A stretch of DNA of 64,000 nt from Populus alba (Eukaryota > Streptophyta > Magnoliopsida > Malpighiales > Salicaceae), in contig NC_133284.1 of assembly GCF_005239225.2 (NCBI RefSeq), forward strand, positions 29,436,339 to 29,500,338, written 5' to 3'. The position numbers were made by a program, and so were the translations under genes. Positions 46,909 to 59,880 of the stretch are shown piece by piece. Under the pieces are notes generated by a model that worked only from the letters and a program-made list of their open reading frames with translations, was not told the DNA's origin and did not search any database. Each line of letters opens with the position of its first letter. The stretch's first letter is position 1.

Positions 46909-47550
46909 AGTCAGTTAAATTATAATAAGCTGCCTGAGCTAGAAGTTCATACTTCATACAGCCCTTGATCATCATGCAGATTAATTTTACGGCGATTTTG
47001 GATGAGAAACTAGACGGCGAGAAGAAATTTCTAGACGGCATCTCATGGCACTGCAGATGAAGAAAAACTGTGGCGTCAACATGGTACGAGGGGAATTGAG
47101 AAACTTCTTTATATTGACGATCATCACCTTTATTACAGTATCGAAATTAAAAATGGCATACACTGATTATTGACGATGGAATAATTACACTTTCTTCTAC
47201 TGTGCAAAACTAAATGCCGGAACTACCCCCTCCTTCAATTGCCCTCGGCTGCTGTTGCCATGTACGAGTGCAAATTGCCGATTAATCCTCCCAAAGGTCA
47301 CGTGAATCCCATCTTCGGAGCACCGCCGGCCCACCACCCACACGCACCACCGTTCACTTTTTCAGAGATTTCAAAACACGTGTCCTCCCAAAGATTCCAT
47401 AAAGAAAAAATCTCATTTTCTTTTCTTTCTATTTCTGGCAGATACTGCTGTCAACATTATCACTATGCAACTTTTTTTTTTTAAGGTCAAGAAGTGGAAA
47501 CGAAGGGGATATTTATCCCTTCGATTGATTTTTTCCCCTTCTTTAGCCTA

Positions 47551-49807
47551 TTAGACCTCTTGGGCGTTATCTGGGGAGCCAAGAGGGAAACACGTGTCCT
47601 CCCCACCAGTATTCCAGAGAAAATGAGCATAATTAGCAGCATAATAAGAGTTCGTAGGGTCAGCAGAAATGGCTTCCAAGAAAGTCTCTTCGGCTGCCCA
47701 CAAGTCCCTTTTCACATGCCATAGAAAGCTTGCATACTTGCTATATGCCTCTGCATCTGGTGGCTCCACCCCTATTGCTCTCTTGAAGTAATCCTCTGCT
47801 CTGTTAATTCACACATAAAGAAAAGGGTTAGTTATTAGTCAATCAATTTCTTAACTTGATAGTGTAAAAGTCTAAAGATCAAGCTCATAAATATTTATAT
47901 AAACAGTAAAAATGGCAGTCAACAGACGAAGCTCTACGCAAGTTGAAGATGATGTTTGGCATGGAAGGAAACCACACCACACATTACCCTATCAGGATTC
48001 AGAAACAAAACCGAACAGGAAAGGTTACAAAACGACTAGTCAAAATCTAAAGCAGCCATACATGGTTATGAAAAACGTTGGCGAATAAACCTAGGCGATA
48101 TTCTAACTCGGTGCTTGACATGATTGTCTCTCACGACAAACCGAGTGCCCAACTTGTTGAAATCTCATCTAACTTGACAGATTTTTGCTTAATACCTGAA
48201 CATGGCACCTAGAATCTTGGAAGTAGTTATTATTAACAATAATTAAGAAATAATAGTGTAGATTTTTACCTGTCGTAATCGTGGGCAACCATGTAGAGGA
48301 ATTGAGCATAATTGGCAAGGAGAAGAGGATTGTTAGGGTCTTGAGACAATCCAGTTTGATATAGTAAATCTGTTCTAAAATAATCTTCATAATCATCTGC
48401 CTCAATCTTCGCGCTAATAGGAGAAACAAATCCATGTGTAGTCTCATGATCAAGAGATACATCTCTCAATGAAGACTGCATTTTTGAAGCTTCATCTACA
48501 ATTGAATTCCATAGACTCAACTCCTCTGCTCCACTCACTTGCTCTGATACTGACTTTGCCTCCCTTGATGTCCCTAAAGATGACAGCTGAGAAGCCCCAT
48601 CAGGGACTATTGTTCTAAATTGGCTCGACTGGTCGAACCATCCATCGCCTTCAGTGCCACTGGCGACTGGCCTGACCTTTCCACCACCGCCGTTATTGCC
48701 CCCAATTGAAGTTGCTTTACCACTTGAAGATGGTACCGAAAACGTCTTTACTGATGAAGAATAAAACTTCTGATTCTTCTGGTCTAGATTTTCAACAACA
48801 GATACACTTTCTGTTGTGGCTGCGTAAGACCCTGTATTCGGTGGAGCTGCAATTGCAGTGTTATTGGCCATGGAATGTACAGTAAAGTTTGCGAGGAGAA
48901 TCATCACATACACCATAAGAGTAGGTGTATGCGAAAACACTTGCTGAAACAACCAAACGAAAGAAGCATGCATTTCTTGCTGTACACGAGCAAGAATCCC
49001 TTGTAAATCTTCAGTGAATAGAAACTCTCTCATTTGCAAACTATGACTATGAAGTTCTCGAATTATGAACACCATAGAAGAAAACGCCGCCTTCACTGAA
49101 CAATAAGCAGATTCCCCTGCTTCTCTAAACCCTTCTTGCCATTGCATCTTTCTCTTTATCATTCGAAGCGAAAGCGGAATATCAACACTATTCGCCTTCC
49201 GTTCGATACTTGCTGGAATTATATCATCCCTCCCTGACCAATCCGGTGGCTCTTGCCGGATTTCTGGCCATTGAGGCTTCACTGACGAATCCAAAGGAAA
49301 CTGCCTTTTATCCTGCACTAAATTTGAAGAATCATCACTGCTACAGTTATTATAAATGCCCCCGCCATTAATACCGCCAAGGTTGTCTCCAGAATCAGAA
49401 AGAATCTCTGATTCCGAATCTACTGCGTCACCGCTATCGTCATCATCGTCAGAAAGCCGGAATCTGCGGGCCAATTCTTGTATTTTCTTGGAAAATTCTT
49501 CGTCAGAAAAGGCATCCAAGCTAGCACTGCTAGCTCTTATTGTAGTCTGACCTCTTGGTTTCTGAGACTCGCAAGAACGAGCCCTCTGTAACTTAGTTGT
49601 GAATGGACTTCCAAAGAGAGCCCGTCGGCTTAGTCTCTGTACGTATCTACATACGAGCATTCCACCTCCAGCTCCATCGAAACCACGCTGTCGTTTTGAA
49701 GATGGAGATGCAATTGCGGAGGCTAGTGCTTGAGAGGAAGATGGTGAATGATGAATAATTGGCTGCGACCAATGAGAAAAGGTCGTCGTAGCAACTTTCA
49801 CTCCCAT
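47551..49807 (-). CDS. TPR-like protein with a plastid-type N-terminus and membrane segment, 2 coding exons
   Basis: Exons 49807-48270 and 47800-47551 join in frame across a GT/AG intron to 595 aa, start ATG 49807. The N-terminus (1 to about 60) is Ser/Arg-rich and poor in acidic residues, like a plastid transit peptide. An acidic stretch follows at 117-140 (DDDDDSGDAVDSESE). The conserved core is at about 210-310: RMIKRKMQWQEGFREAGESAYCSVKAAF, then MHASFVWLFQQVFSHTPTLM running into a hydrophobic helix (about 295-312). Three tetratricopeptide-like repeats end the protein (about 476-585) with DPNNPLLLANYAQFLYMVAHDYDRAE-, PPDAEAYSKYASFLWHVKRDLWAAE- and DPTNSYYAANYAHFLWNTG-type units. This is a plant family annotated only as TPR-like (At2g29670/At1g07280 type, from memory). 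TPRs mediate protein binding; the partner is unknown. Confidence 0.87.
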
Positions 49808-50670
49808 TTTATTTTTCTTTTCTTTGTCAGAGAAAGGCTAAAAAGAAGCTTAGAAAAATAGAAGAAAACCAATCCCCGTGGATCTTCTGCTACAGCAGCT
49901 GGTTAAAGTCTGTTTTCCTTCTCCCTCTTTTTAATTCACTCGAACCTGGAAATAAACAAGGAGGACAAAATAAATCAGTCAAAATGGAAAAAAAAAAAAA
50001 TACATATAAAAGTGTGAATCCCGGCAACCAATCATTACTTTCCATGTAAACCGGATCGGAAAACGGAATTCAAAAAAGCTGCCAAACGGCACGAAAAGCA
50101 ACGACAAAATGGAAGTGAGATCCAAGAAACGATGGCAAGATTCAAGAGAGATATTTTGCAAGAACTTACGGTGGATTTGATGAACAGAATCTCTATTGGA
50201 AACCCGGAGATGAAACCCGGGGAGAAGCTGAAACGGGAAGTACGAACCGTAACATCACTTGTCAGGAAGAAGGAAAGGAGAGGCCTTCCTTTTTCTTATA
50301 TATAACTGACGCCCACACTTCGCTCTCTCTCTTTTTATTAAAAAAATCTCCGAGACTGTAGCCGGTTCTGTTTGAGCCGGTTATAAGAGTAAAAACCGAA
50401 TCACAACTCCGCGTAAATAACAGGGAATGTGGGTAGCCAGTCGGATTATTAATCAAGTGGGTCCGGTTTCAGGTATGGTTTGTGACTTTTAACTGGATCC
50501 GGGTCAGCTGCCACCATGCAAGGTAAGAACCAGGACGAGGATCCTGATTTTCGAGTCCTAAACGGCTCGTTTCACGGACGATTTGGATCTCATCTTCGCC
50601 GTTCTTGAATGGCGCCGCGTGTTCACACCGACTTTTCATGGTTTTAAAATCGTGGGTTCATCGACTACAA
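49808..50670. other. 5' flank of the TPR gene
   Basis: Likely leader and promoter, in minus orientation. The bases are more balanced than the following region. No separate ORF is supported. Confidence 0.5.
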
Positions 50671-50671
50671 G

Positions 50672-50765
50672 ATAATATTTAATATTATAGTAATAATTAT
50701 TTTTATAAATATTTTTTATTTAAAAATATATAAAAAATAAATTTTAATCTTTTAATATCATTAGA
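50672..50765 (+). repeat. AT-rich dispersed repeat, forward partial copy
   Basis: Core AAATATTTTTTATTTAAAAA then TTTTAATATCATTA. It directly precedes a MITE-like block. Confidence 0.45.
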
Positions 50766-51150
50766 GCATCTTCAGTAAAGTTGTTAAATGAATAACCAAA
50801 AATAAAAAAATAATATTTTAACTTTTTATTTACTTGTTTTTTATACTCCAAAGAAAAAGCTAAATAAAATATTAAAATATTTTTTTTTCCACAAATATTG
50901 TTTTTATATATATCTCAAAAGAGTTAAAATAACAAAGTGGACCAACAAAAAAATAAATCAATTAAATCTAGTCATGTGAAAAAAAAAAAAAACACTACAA
51001 TCATTAAAAAAAATAAAACACTTATTTATTTCACTCTAATAAAATTGATTTTTTAAATAGTTTTTTTCATTAAAATATATATAATTAAAAAAACTATATT
51101 TATACTACTCAAATTATTTTAATAATTTAATCTTTAAAATAGCATCTCCC
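50761..51150. mobile_element. Possible MITE (AGCATCT ends)
   Basis: The left end TTAGAGCATCTTCAGTAAAG and the right end ATAGCATCTCCCATGCTATT resemble the ends of a widespread plant miniature element built on GAGCATCTCCAATG. The interior is AT-rich and non-coding. Borders and target duplication are not certain. Confidence 0.4.
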
Positions 51151-51491
51151 ATGCTATTACATCAAACAAACAATTTAAAAACACTGTACAATTTAAAGTT
51201 TTTAAAAACACAGCCGGTAAGTAGTAACAAACAGCCTCTTTGACTTGCTTTATTGACACGTGTCAGTGTTGCTATTTTTTCCCCCTTAAACCGTGAGCAA
51301 GATTAAATGTAGTGGTCACCTAAAAAGTTAATAAAGCGAAATTAACCTGTCTGGAAAATCAATGGTGATGTAGACTAAAGAGAGCCTGACAGGAATCTGT
51401 ACAGACGAGGGGTACCGAGTGATGTAATTTTCCACAGTAGTCTTACGCGAAGGGACGGAACTGTCATTGAAAAGGAAAACTCACCTATTTA

Positions 51492-51685
51492 ATGTTTTCC
51501 AAATATTTTTAAAAAAATTAATTTTTTTTATTTTAAATTAATATTATTTTGATAATTTTAGATTATTTTGAAGAATTTATTTTAAAAATAATTTTTAAAT
51601 AATAAAAATATATTATTTTAATATATTTCTAAATAAAAAATACTTTAAAAAACAATCAAAACAACACTACTAAACAAACTTTCAT
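51492..51685 (-). repeat. AT-rich dispersed repeat, reverse copy
   Basis: Long copy reaching a recognisable outer end: TATTATTTTAATATATTTCT, then AATAAAAAATACTTTAAAAA, then CAATCAAAACAACACTACTA. Confidence 0.65.
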
Positions 51686-52439
51686 TTATTTAAGAATAGT
51701 AAAAAACAACTCTATGTTCTCTTTTTAAGATCTTCATATTAATTTTTGTTTTTTTTTCCCGTTCTAAAAAATAATTTGAGATTCTTCTTATCAGTTTTAT
51801 TTCAATTTTATTTAAAAATTTTAAATTTTTCAATCAACAATTTTCATGCATTTTTAAGATATTTCATTTATATTTTCATTTAAATTATTAATTTTATATA
51901 AAAATAGTGTTACTTTATATATAAAAAAGGTCATGGTTTTCATTAGATGATTTTCAAATAAATTTTAATTGAAAAATCAAAATAATTTAGATGTCAAAAT
52001 AATGTTATCTTAATAATTATATTTGATATTTGCCCTCATTTTTTTGTTTTTGAAAAAATTACCTTTCTCATTCTATAATTTTGTAGAAATTTTGTTTGTT
52101 TACCTACTTCAAAACAGTTATATCGTACCATCCGAATTTTTATTCACATGTATCAATTTACATCATAAATTATCTTATAATTTTGTCTATTTCATTCTCA
52201 TCAATAATATAAATTGAGTTTTTAAAAAATTATGCAAGCAAGTATGATTTTGACTAAACTATAAAAAGATAAATATAATTTTACCTGTTGTTTTTCAACT
52301 TTACGCATTTTGAGTTGCCTTTTCATACAATTGTCTGTAAAACATAACTTGAATATTCTTTTTTAAAAAAAAAAAAAACAGACAGACAGGGTAAAAGAAA
52401 AAAAACTTGAATTTAAGTGGTACTTCCAAGCACCGTACA

Positions 52440-52560
52440 AGTAATTTATTGTGTTAAAATATATTAAAATAATATTTTAAAAAAAATTATTTTTAAAATA
52501 ATATATCAAAAACAATTTAAAACATATAAAAAAATTAATTTTTTATAAAACGTGATTTGT
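52440..52560 (+). repeat. AT-rich dispersed repeat, forward copy
   Basis: Core TTAAAATATATTAAAATAAT then ATATATCAAAAACAATTTAA. Confidence 0.5.
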
Positions 52561-52599
52561 ACTACATTCTCAAATGGTGCTACTAAAAAATAACAATAA

Positions 52600-52798
52600 T
52601 AATTGTAATAAGATATGTTAAAAGGAAAAAAAATGAAACAATGTGCTACTAAAAATTTAAATAGATATGATTAGTTTCAACAAAACAAATTTAGTATTCA
52701 ACAAAACCTCAACCCTTCAAAAAAAAAAAAAAAAAAGGCTATGAAAGTAGGGGAAAGCATTCTCACTCAAGCCCTAATATTGTGTTTTGTGAAACTAG

Positions 52799-52838
<40 letters not shown>

Positions 52839-55400
52839 TAAATAAACAATGATATTTAGTTTATTATAATAAAACATGCTAAATATATATATAAAAAAAT
52901 CAATGAAAACATAGAGTTTTTACAAATTTAAATCTATAAACATGCAAAAACATAATTAATAGCAAACATGCTTTCAACACGAAAAAAAACAATAGAGTAT
53001 TAGCATGCTTTTAAATTTGCATACTAGTAACTAGGATATATTCAAATTTACAATTGATATAAAATCAAAAAACCTGACATGCATACTAATATTAAAATTA
53101 ATCATGCTTAAATTAGATAAAGAAAAATACATACTTGTTGAATCACTTTAAAGTGATAAATATTTTGTTATTATTAAGAATGAGTCATTCGCCCTTAGAG
53201 TTTTTTTACTCCTTGCTCGTATAACAAGGATGTTTACAGTATTTTTTTAATAGTTTAACCACCATCACCTTGGTTTAAATGCATCTTTAAACAATGTATT
53301 TGAACTAGAGATTATATAACTCAAATATAAAAGCATTAAAAAAACACTAAAAAAAAGGTGAGGAAGAGTGTGTAAATTCTAAAAAAATTAAAGGTAGAAA
53401 CTCTTATTTCGCCTCTTTTTTTTTTATAGTGAATTTTGAAAGTTAAAAAATTGAAGAAATAATTATCACCATTATCAACCTTTAATTATCCACCGAAAAT
53501 AAAGAATTAAATCTATGAAAAAACGAAGGTTATTAAAGTAAAAAAGTCAAGATTTTTTTTATTAATTTATCATTCACCCACAATTTATTTAATTTAAATA
53601 AATTTCCAAGAATCCCCTACGTAGAATGGAAATTATCTCACCAATTGGAAAAGGATTTAAAAATTTGTTAAGAGATATTGATTTAGTAGATTACTATATC
53701 AAGATAAATAGATTTTGATTTTGAACTTTTCTTAGTGAAAAACCACTGAATTTACTTAGCTAAACAGTGAACATAATATCTTGAACTATCCAATCTTTTG
53801 TGTAAACCAGGACAATAGTACTCACATAGATTTTTACCTGAAGATTTTTTTTTGTTCTTGCTGTTTTGTTTATTTTAGGCCCGAATAACTCTCTGATTCA
53901 TGAGTGCTTTAGAAAAGGTAGCATTTTTATAAAAGAAACTGTCATATTTCTCATCTATATAGATGATTTTTCATCAAGAATATTATTCTACATTTCACTT
54001 GGTGTGCAAAAATATGAAAATCTTTAAAAACTGAGATTTATTCACTAATATTTATTCAATTCTTACTATTTCACATACAAACTGTATCGTATGCAAAAAA
54101 AGTATGGCATGAATAATACTTTTTCTAAGTTCGTTCTTGTAAAAGACTAGAGAGGTAAAAAACAATCTCGTTTAAAATCCAATCTTCTTAAATAGAACTT
54201 CATAGACAATATCTATTCATGGCACCAACTTTTTGTATATATGAACAAAACCTACTAGATAATTTTGATGTCAATCTTATACAGTATAAGCAAGATAGCA
54301 TAAACTTGTAATATGCTGAAATATAGGATTCAAAATGATATTTATACCTTTGATGAATAATTAAGGGTATAAATAATTAAGGAGCATTTTTGGTCTTTTC
54401 ATGTATTTTAGATAAATATAAATATGAAGTAAAAAAAAATCAGATTTATTTGAGAAAGAAATCCATGAGAAGAAGAGAGGAAGAAGAAGAAGGAAAGCGA
54501 ATGAAGGACGTAAAAAAGGAAAGAACACGTAAATTCCATGCAGTAAATAGATTATATAAAGAGTGTATTTAGAACATGTAAAATATATTCTGATAAAATA
54601 TTTTTAAAATTTTTCATGTTTGCTTTGTGTAAGAAAAAAGGCTAGTTAATAAAAGATGAGAATGTTTTACAAGACCATAAACCATGGACTCCAGGATCAA
54701 TTAATTATTATCCCTTTTTCTTTTGAATATATACTTTTTATATATGTATCAAACACCAAATAATTATTTTCAAGTAATTTTTATTAATATAACTAGACAA
54801 TGAAAAATAAAATATGTTTTTAAAAATAATTTATTTTACTTGAAAGAAATGAAGGTAAAACATCGATCGTGATTACAAAATATCGATTATAATGAGTTCT
54901 CTCTTAACACTAATTAAAAACAAAACCATATGAGTATTTCACTGTAACTTGATCCAATGTAATACATGTCTTGATTTATAGTGAAATTATCATTTTACCC
55001 TTTACTCTTTTATTTATAAAGTTTTGCTTGGAGGGTAAAATGATACATGCACAAATTTAGATTGTAATCTCATACTGTTTTTTTTTTTTATTATTATTGT
55101 TGTTAGTCTTGGGAGCATTTTCATTTCTTTATAAATTAATGAACAATGTGATTATCCATTACCCTTGCCATCTAGATTTTTTAGCCTTGACTTTAGGGGT
55201 TTAATTGCAATTTCACAGTAGTTTTTTTTGTTATTATTGATTAGTATCAAGGGCATTTTTGTTTTTATACAAATAAAAAAGGAGAGAAAAAGTTGCACGC
55301 ATCAGAAGCTTCGTCGTCTTAGGATTGTGTGTGCAACTGACTTTGATGGTTTAAATCGTAATTCCATTGTGTTGTTGGATTCATTTCAGCATCATCTTTC
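52600..55400. other. AT-rich intergenic region, no gene
   Basis: Includes a (TA)n tract at 52803-52833. The longest ORF (54390-54572, plus) is low-complexity Lys/Arg/Glu and not supported. Confidence 0.5.
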
Positions 55401-56643
55401 TCACTAGGTAGCGCGTATATGGTGGCTGGGTCTAATTTGGCGTCAATTTGCTTTTCTTTATTTTCCTTAATTTTCTCCTTTAAATTGCATGTCGGTCATG
55501 AAAAAAGTTATATTTGCCCTTCAATTTCTTTTTTTCTTTTGATTCAATCATTCTTCTATTAACTATAATTGTTTTATTTACATTGATTATCTTTAAATTG
55601 GATTTTATTTTTTATTTCATCTTTGGTGGTTTGATTTTGTTAATTTTTTTATTAAATTCGGTCCTTATTCTTGTAATTACTATTTGTTTGGTTTTGAATC
55701 GTTTTCTTGATTGATATGTTTTTTTTTTCAATTCTATCCCTAAATATTTATTTTCATTTAATTTTTATGTCAAGTTTGGTCATAATTCTTTTAATTGCTA
55801 TTTTTTATAATCATGTTCTTAATTTTTTTTTTCAATTCCATCCCAAAATATTTTATTTTAATTTATTTTTATGTCAAATTTAGTCCCAATTCTTTTTAAT
55901 GGTTATTTGTTTTGTTTTGTATTGTTTTTTTATTTACTTTTCCCCCCTCAATTTCACCATTCAATGTTTGTTTGATTAAGAATCTTGTTTCTTGTTTTTT
56001 ATAGGTTTGTCTTTAATGTGGTCACCTCGGTCTCATAACCTAAGTTATAGATCTAAAAGACTAGCCTGAGTCGACTTTGGTTTTTTTTAAAAAACATTTT
56101 TTTCATATATTTTTTTTGCATGTATGTTTTTTGATTTTCTATTTACGAGGTCATCCCAATTTCATGTCTTGGATCATGTGTTTGATTAGTTAATCTGAGT
56201 TGGCTGCTGGGTACTCTCAAGACATTTTTTTTTATATATATATTTCTATTATACTGCCAGGTGTCAATTCTTTATATTTTGTTGATGTATTCGACCTTGT
56301 GTAATATTTTTCATGATATGAGTTTATTCGGTCATTTTTATTTGTATTTATTATTTAAGTCATTATTTTTCCAAGTTATATTTATTATTTATCCATTTAA
56401 ATAAATAATCTTAATAAATATAGTCAGGTGAATATCTTATTTTTATGGTTTGTTTTTTTTGGTTATTGTTAGCAATTTTTTTTCACATAAATAATTGTTG
56501 ATTTTTTTGGTTAAATAATTGTGTAGACTTTTCAGCCTGTATTTTAAATTTTTCATGTAAAAAATATTTTGAACCAGTCAATATACATGGTATTTAATAT
56601 ATATATATATAAAATAGCGAGGAAACGTGGGTTATAAGGCTAG
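55400..56643 (+). mobile_element. Helitron-like element, plus strand, worn 3' end
   Basis: The right end reads GGTTATAAGGCTAG then T (CTAG at 56640-56643), the same AAGGCTAG|T end as the minus-strand element at 34292. The hairpin before it (GCGAGGAAACGTGGG) has decayed. The interior carries array U3: units near 55630-55720, 55721-55820 and 55821-55925 share TCAATTCYATCCC and TTTTTATGTCAA(G/A)TTTRGTC blocks. No protein is encoded. The left border is not known. Confidence 0.45.
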
Positions 56644-58500
56644 TTGTATTCAAATCTTATCAGACTAGAAAGCTCGAGAAGTATGGTGCCGACTCTTGAC
56701 ATTCGAGACTTGCTAGCCCTCATTCGGCCCCGTGCACAGTTTTGGGTGCAGCAGGGTGTAATGTCAATTCTCAATTGACCCCAAAAGGCATGGTTCGATG
56801 CAAATATGACACTTATGGGAAAAAGGACAAATATTCCAATCCACGTAAATTATTTAATTATCTAGGGCTAGTGGGCACCCATAAGAGCATAGAATCTATA
56901 GACAGGCTGGCAACCTCTCAGAATTCCAGATTTTTTTCAGCAAAGAGCACGATGGATCCCATTTTGATTTAACCAACGCAGTGTCATACTCTAGGATCCA
57001 GGTCAAGATTGGTGATAACCTCATATTGACTTTCCCTTCACCGAAAAAAAATCCGGTCATTGTTCTCCACGTCTTATTTTCTTTTCTAACCGCATGCCAC
57101 GTCGAAGAAAAATCTTGTCAAATATTTTGAATGTTGAGAGCAATGTCCTTGTCCAACATTAAACTATATACCGAGGCGGGAATTCAATTCTTCGAAGCGA
57201 ATGTTCATAATCCCAACATGGATCGATAAGGATGGCATTATTCATGACTTGTCTGGCATATCCAACGAAAACAATTCATTAGGACCAATCTTCTTCTTGT
57301 CTTAATAATCTCATCTTTTCTTTTTATTCATGATAATTGGTAATACATATTAAAGTAGCTTGCAGTTAATATTTATATAAAAAAATCTTGATTGAAATAA
57401 AGACTCTTTAATATTTAAATAAGTATTTTTTAGAAATAAAAAATACACTAATATTCTGAAAAGAAATGCTTTAAAAATATATATCCAATAACGAATAAAG
57501 ATTGTAAACTTTTGTTTCAAAGATCTCGTGGTATAACTATAATCCATGAGTCATGTCTTTTTATGAAGAGAAAATACTAGAGTGCAATTTTATCTCACGA
57601 ATTGAATAATAACCAAATTGCTTTAGGTCATTTACCGTCAGTAATTGATGAATATACAATTTGAACAATTTTGAATTCACCTCAATTTTTAATCAAAATG
57701 GACAAACGCTCTTTGATTAAAGATTGATTGAAGAGTCATTTTTAATCATTAAACAAAGATCTAGGTTTGATCTAAAAGTTTGAATTTTTTTTTTCATTTT
57801 ATTTGGTCGATAACTTCAAATCCCAACTAGCGATTGCATTTTTTATGATATCTTGAGCTATATTGCAAGCTGTGTTCCACTCATTTTATCCAGTTAAAAG
57901 ATGAAGATATGACAGGTCATGAAAAACTTTAAAACACCAAATGGTGTTAGCAGAGTGTAGACTTGTTTAAATAAAGTCTACTTGTTGAGAAATAAATCAT
58001 CTATGATTTTATCTAAAATTTTATAGAATTGATGATATTAGATTCGAGTATCATGTGTTGAGTATGTGAGTGTGGTGAATCCATCCTGTTGGCCTAGCAG
58101 ACGCCAAACCCAGTTTGAGTTGAGGCCCGATGCCATCTATCAGGCCCAAGCACGAGGTTTGGAAAGCGCTGCAACGAACGACAATTGGGTTTGGCTAGCA
58201 CAAGAATCAATAATATACGAGTCTAACATTGGCTAGACTCGGTAACTTTTGAGTTTGACATTAGCCAAACTCACTGCGCCTGGCCCTAACACATTATGAA
58301 GTCCAACCATGGCTATGTCTAACTTGCGTTAGATCCAATCAGCTTTTGAATTTGGTTTTGTCTAGACCTGATGTGTCTCAACTGAAGTATGTTTATGCTG
58401 GTGCGTGCCAGCCCACTACACCTGAGAATTTTTTAAAAAATTATTCTCGTATGTTTTTCTTGATCCAATATCTTTTTAGTAAATATCTATAAAAATAGAC
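56644..58500. other. Intergenic region of mixed composition, no gene
   Basis: 56650-57020 and 58070-58400 are GC-richer than their surroundings but contain no recognisable protein. The 76-codon ORF at 56742-56972 (plus) is not supported by any domain. A pair of short hairpins lies at 58219-58272. Confidence 0.45.
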
Positions 58501-58549
58501 CTATAAAGTCTTGTATCATTGAACCAAGTAACTCCGAGATTGTTTTTCA

Positions 58550-59880
58550 ACTATAGGCAAAATTATTAAGTAATACTCTAAAACATATGAGGAAAACACT
58601 GTAACTTTCCTCACATGTTTTTTTCTTTCATTTTTTTTTGTTTTTTGTCTTTTCCTCGAGATTGTCTTCTTCTTCTTTTTTTTTTCAAAATAATATTTGT
58701 CAATTTTTTTTAATATTGAACTGATTGAGAATTTAGTTTTATTGTTTTTTTTGTTTAAAACATTGTGGATTGCTATAATATTTCCCCACATGTTTTTTTT
58801 TCCTTTTTTTCTGATTTTTTCCTTTTAATTTTTTCTCTAAAATGGTCTTTGTCAAATTTATTTTTCTTATATTGAGCTGGTTAAGAATTTAGTTTTGTAG
58901 TTTTTTCTTTAAAACACTATAAATTGCTACAGTGTTTTTCCACATGGTTTTTGTTTTACTAGTGTTTCCCAACGTGTTTTTTTTTTCAAAATTATCTTTG
59001 TTGAATTTATTTTTTTAATACTGAGCTGGTTGAGAATTTAACTTTAACTTTTCCTACATGTTTTTTTTCTTTATTTTTTTCGTTTTTCTTTGCTTTTTTG
59101 TTTCTTCCCCCTGAAATTGTCTTCTTTTTCTTTATTTTTTTGTGTTTTTTTTTCATAATTATCTTTGTCGATTTTTTTTTTAATATTGAACCGATTGAGA
59201 ATTTAGTTTTTTAGTTTTTTTCTTTAAAACATTATGGATTGCTATAGTGTTTCCCTACATGTTTCTTTTTCCAAAATGATCCTTGTTGATTTACTCTTTT
59301 TTTTTTTTTTTTTATTGAGTTGGTTGAGAATTTAGCTTTGTAGCTTTTTTTTTAAATACTATGGATTGTTATAGTGTTTCCCTACATAGTTTGTGTCTTG
59401 ATATAATATTTCCCTACATGTTTTTTTTTTAAATTGTCTTTGTCGATTTTATTTTTTTTAATATTGAGGTGGCTAAGAATTTAGATTTATATTTTTTGTT
59501 CTTTAAAATAATGTGGGTTGCTACAATGTTTCTTCACATGGTTTTTTTTGTTATGATTTTTTTTAAAATTATCTTTGGTTATTTTTTTTTTTAATATTGA
59601 GATGATTGAGAATTACAATTATAGCTTTCCTCACAAGACATTGTGGATTGCTATAATATTTTTTCTACATGGTTTTTTTTTTAAAAGATTTTTTCCATGT
59701 ATTTTTACTCTTTTTTCATAATTTTTTTTATTTTTTTATATGATTTTTTTTTTAATATTAAGTTAATTAAAATTAAAATTTTATAATTCTTTTTTTTTTA
59801 AACACTGTAAATTAAAATAATCTTTCTCCACATGATTTTTTCTATAAACTCGTAGCAATACACGGATATATAACAAGATG
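58550..59880 (+). repeat. Tandem array U2, plus orientation (about 8 units)
   Basis: The marker ATTGAGCTGGTTGAGAATTT, in variants, occurs near 58716, 58871, 59020, 59187, 59314, 59463, 59597 and 59757, so the period is about 130-170 bp. Between markers lie GGATTGCTACAGTGTTTCCC-type blocks and long T-runs. A degraded Helitron-like end (CAATACACGGATATATAAC) follows at about 59856-59874. Confidence 0.75.

Larger units (their letters stand above)
42960..47200. other. Intergenic region between MYB and TPR genes, no gene
   Basis: Contains a perfect palindrome at 43497-43517, a 13-base G-run at 44209-44221, a (TA)n tract, a long hairpin at 45721-45802 and a 43-bp tandem duplication at 46823-46908. 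Most of the rest is AT-rich. ORFs such as 46506-46724 (minus) show no domain. Confidence 0.5.

Noticed and set aside
48169..48462. 97-codon minus-strand ORF at the TPR exon 1 border
   Set aside because: Runs from exon into intron in a different frame from the TPR protein.
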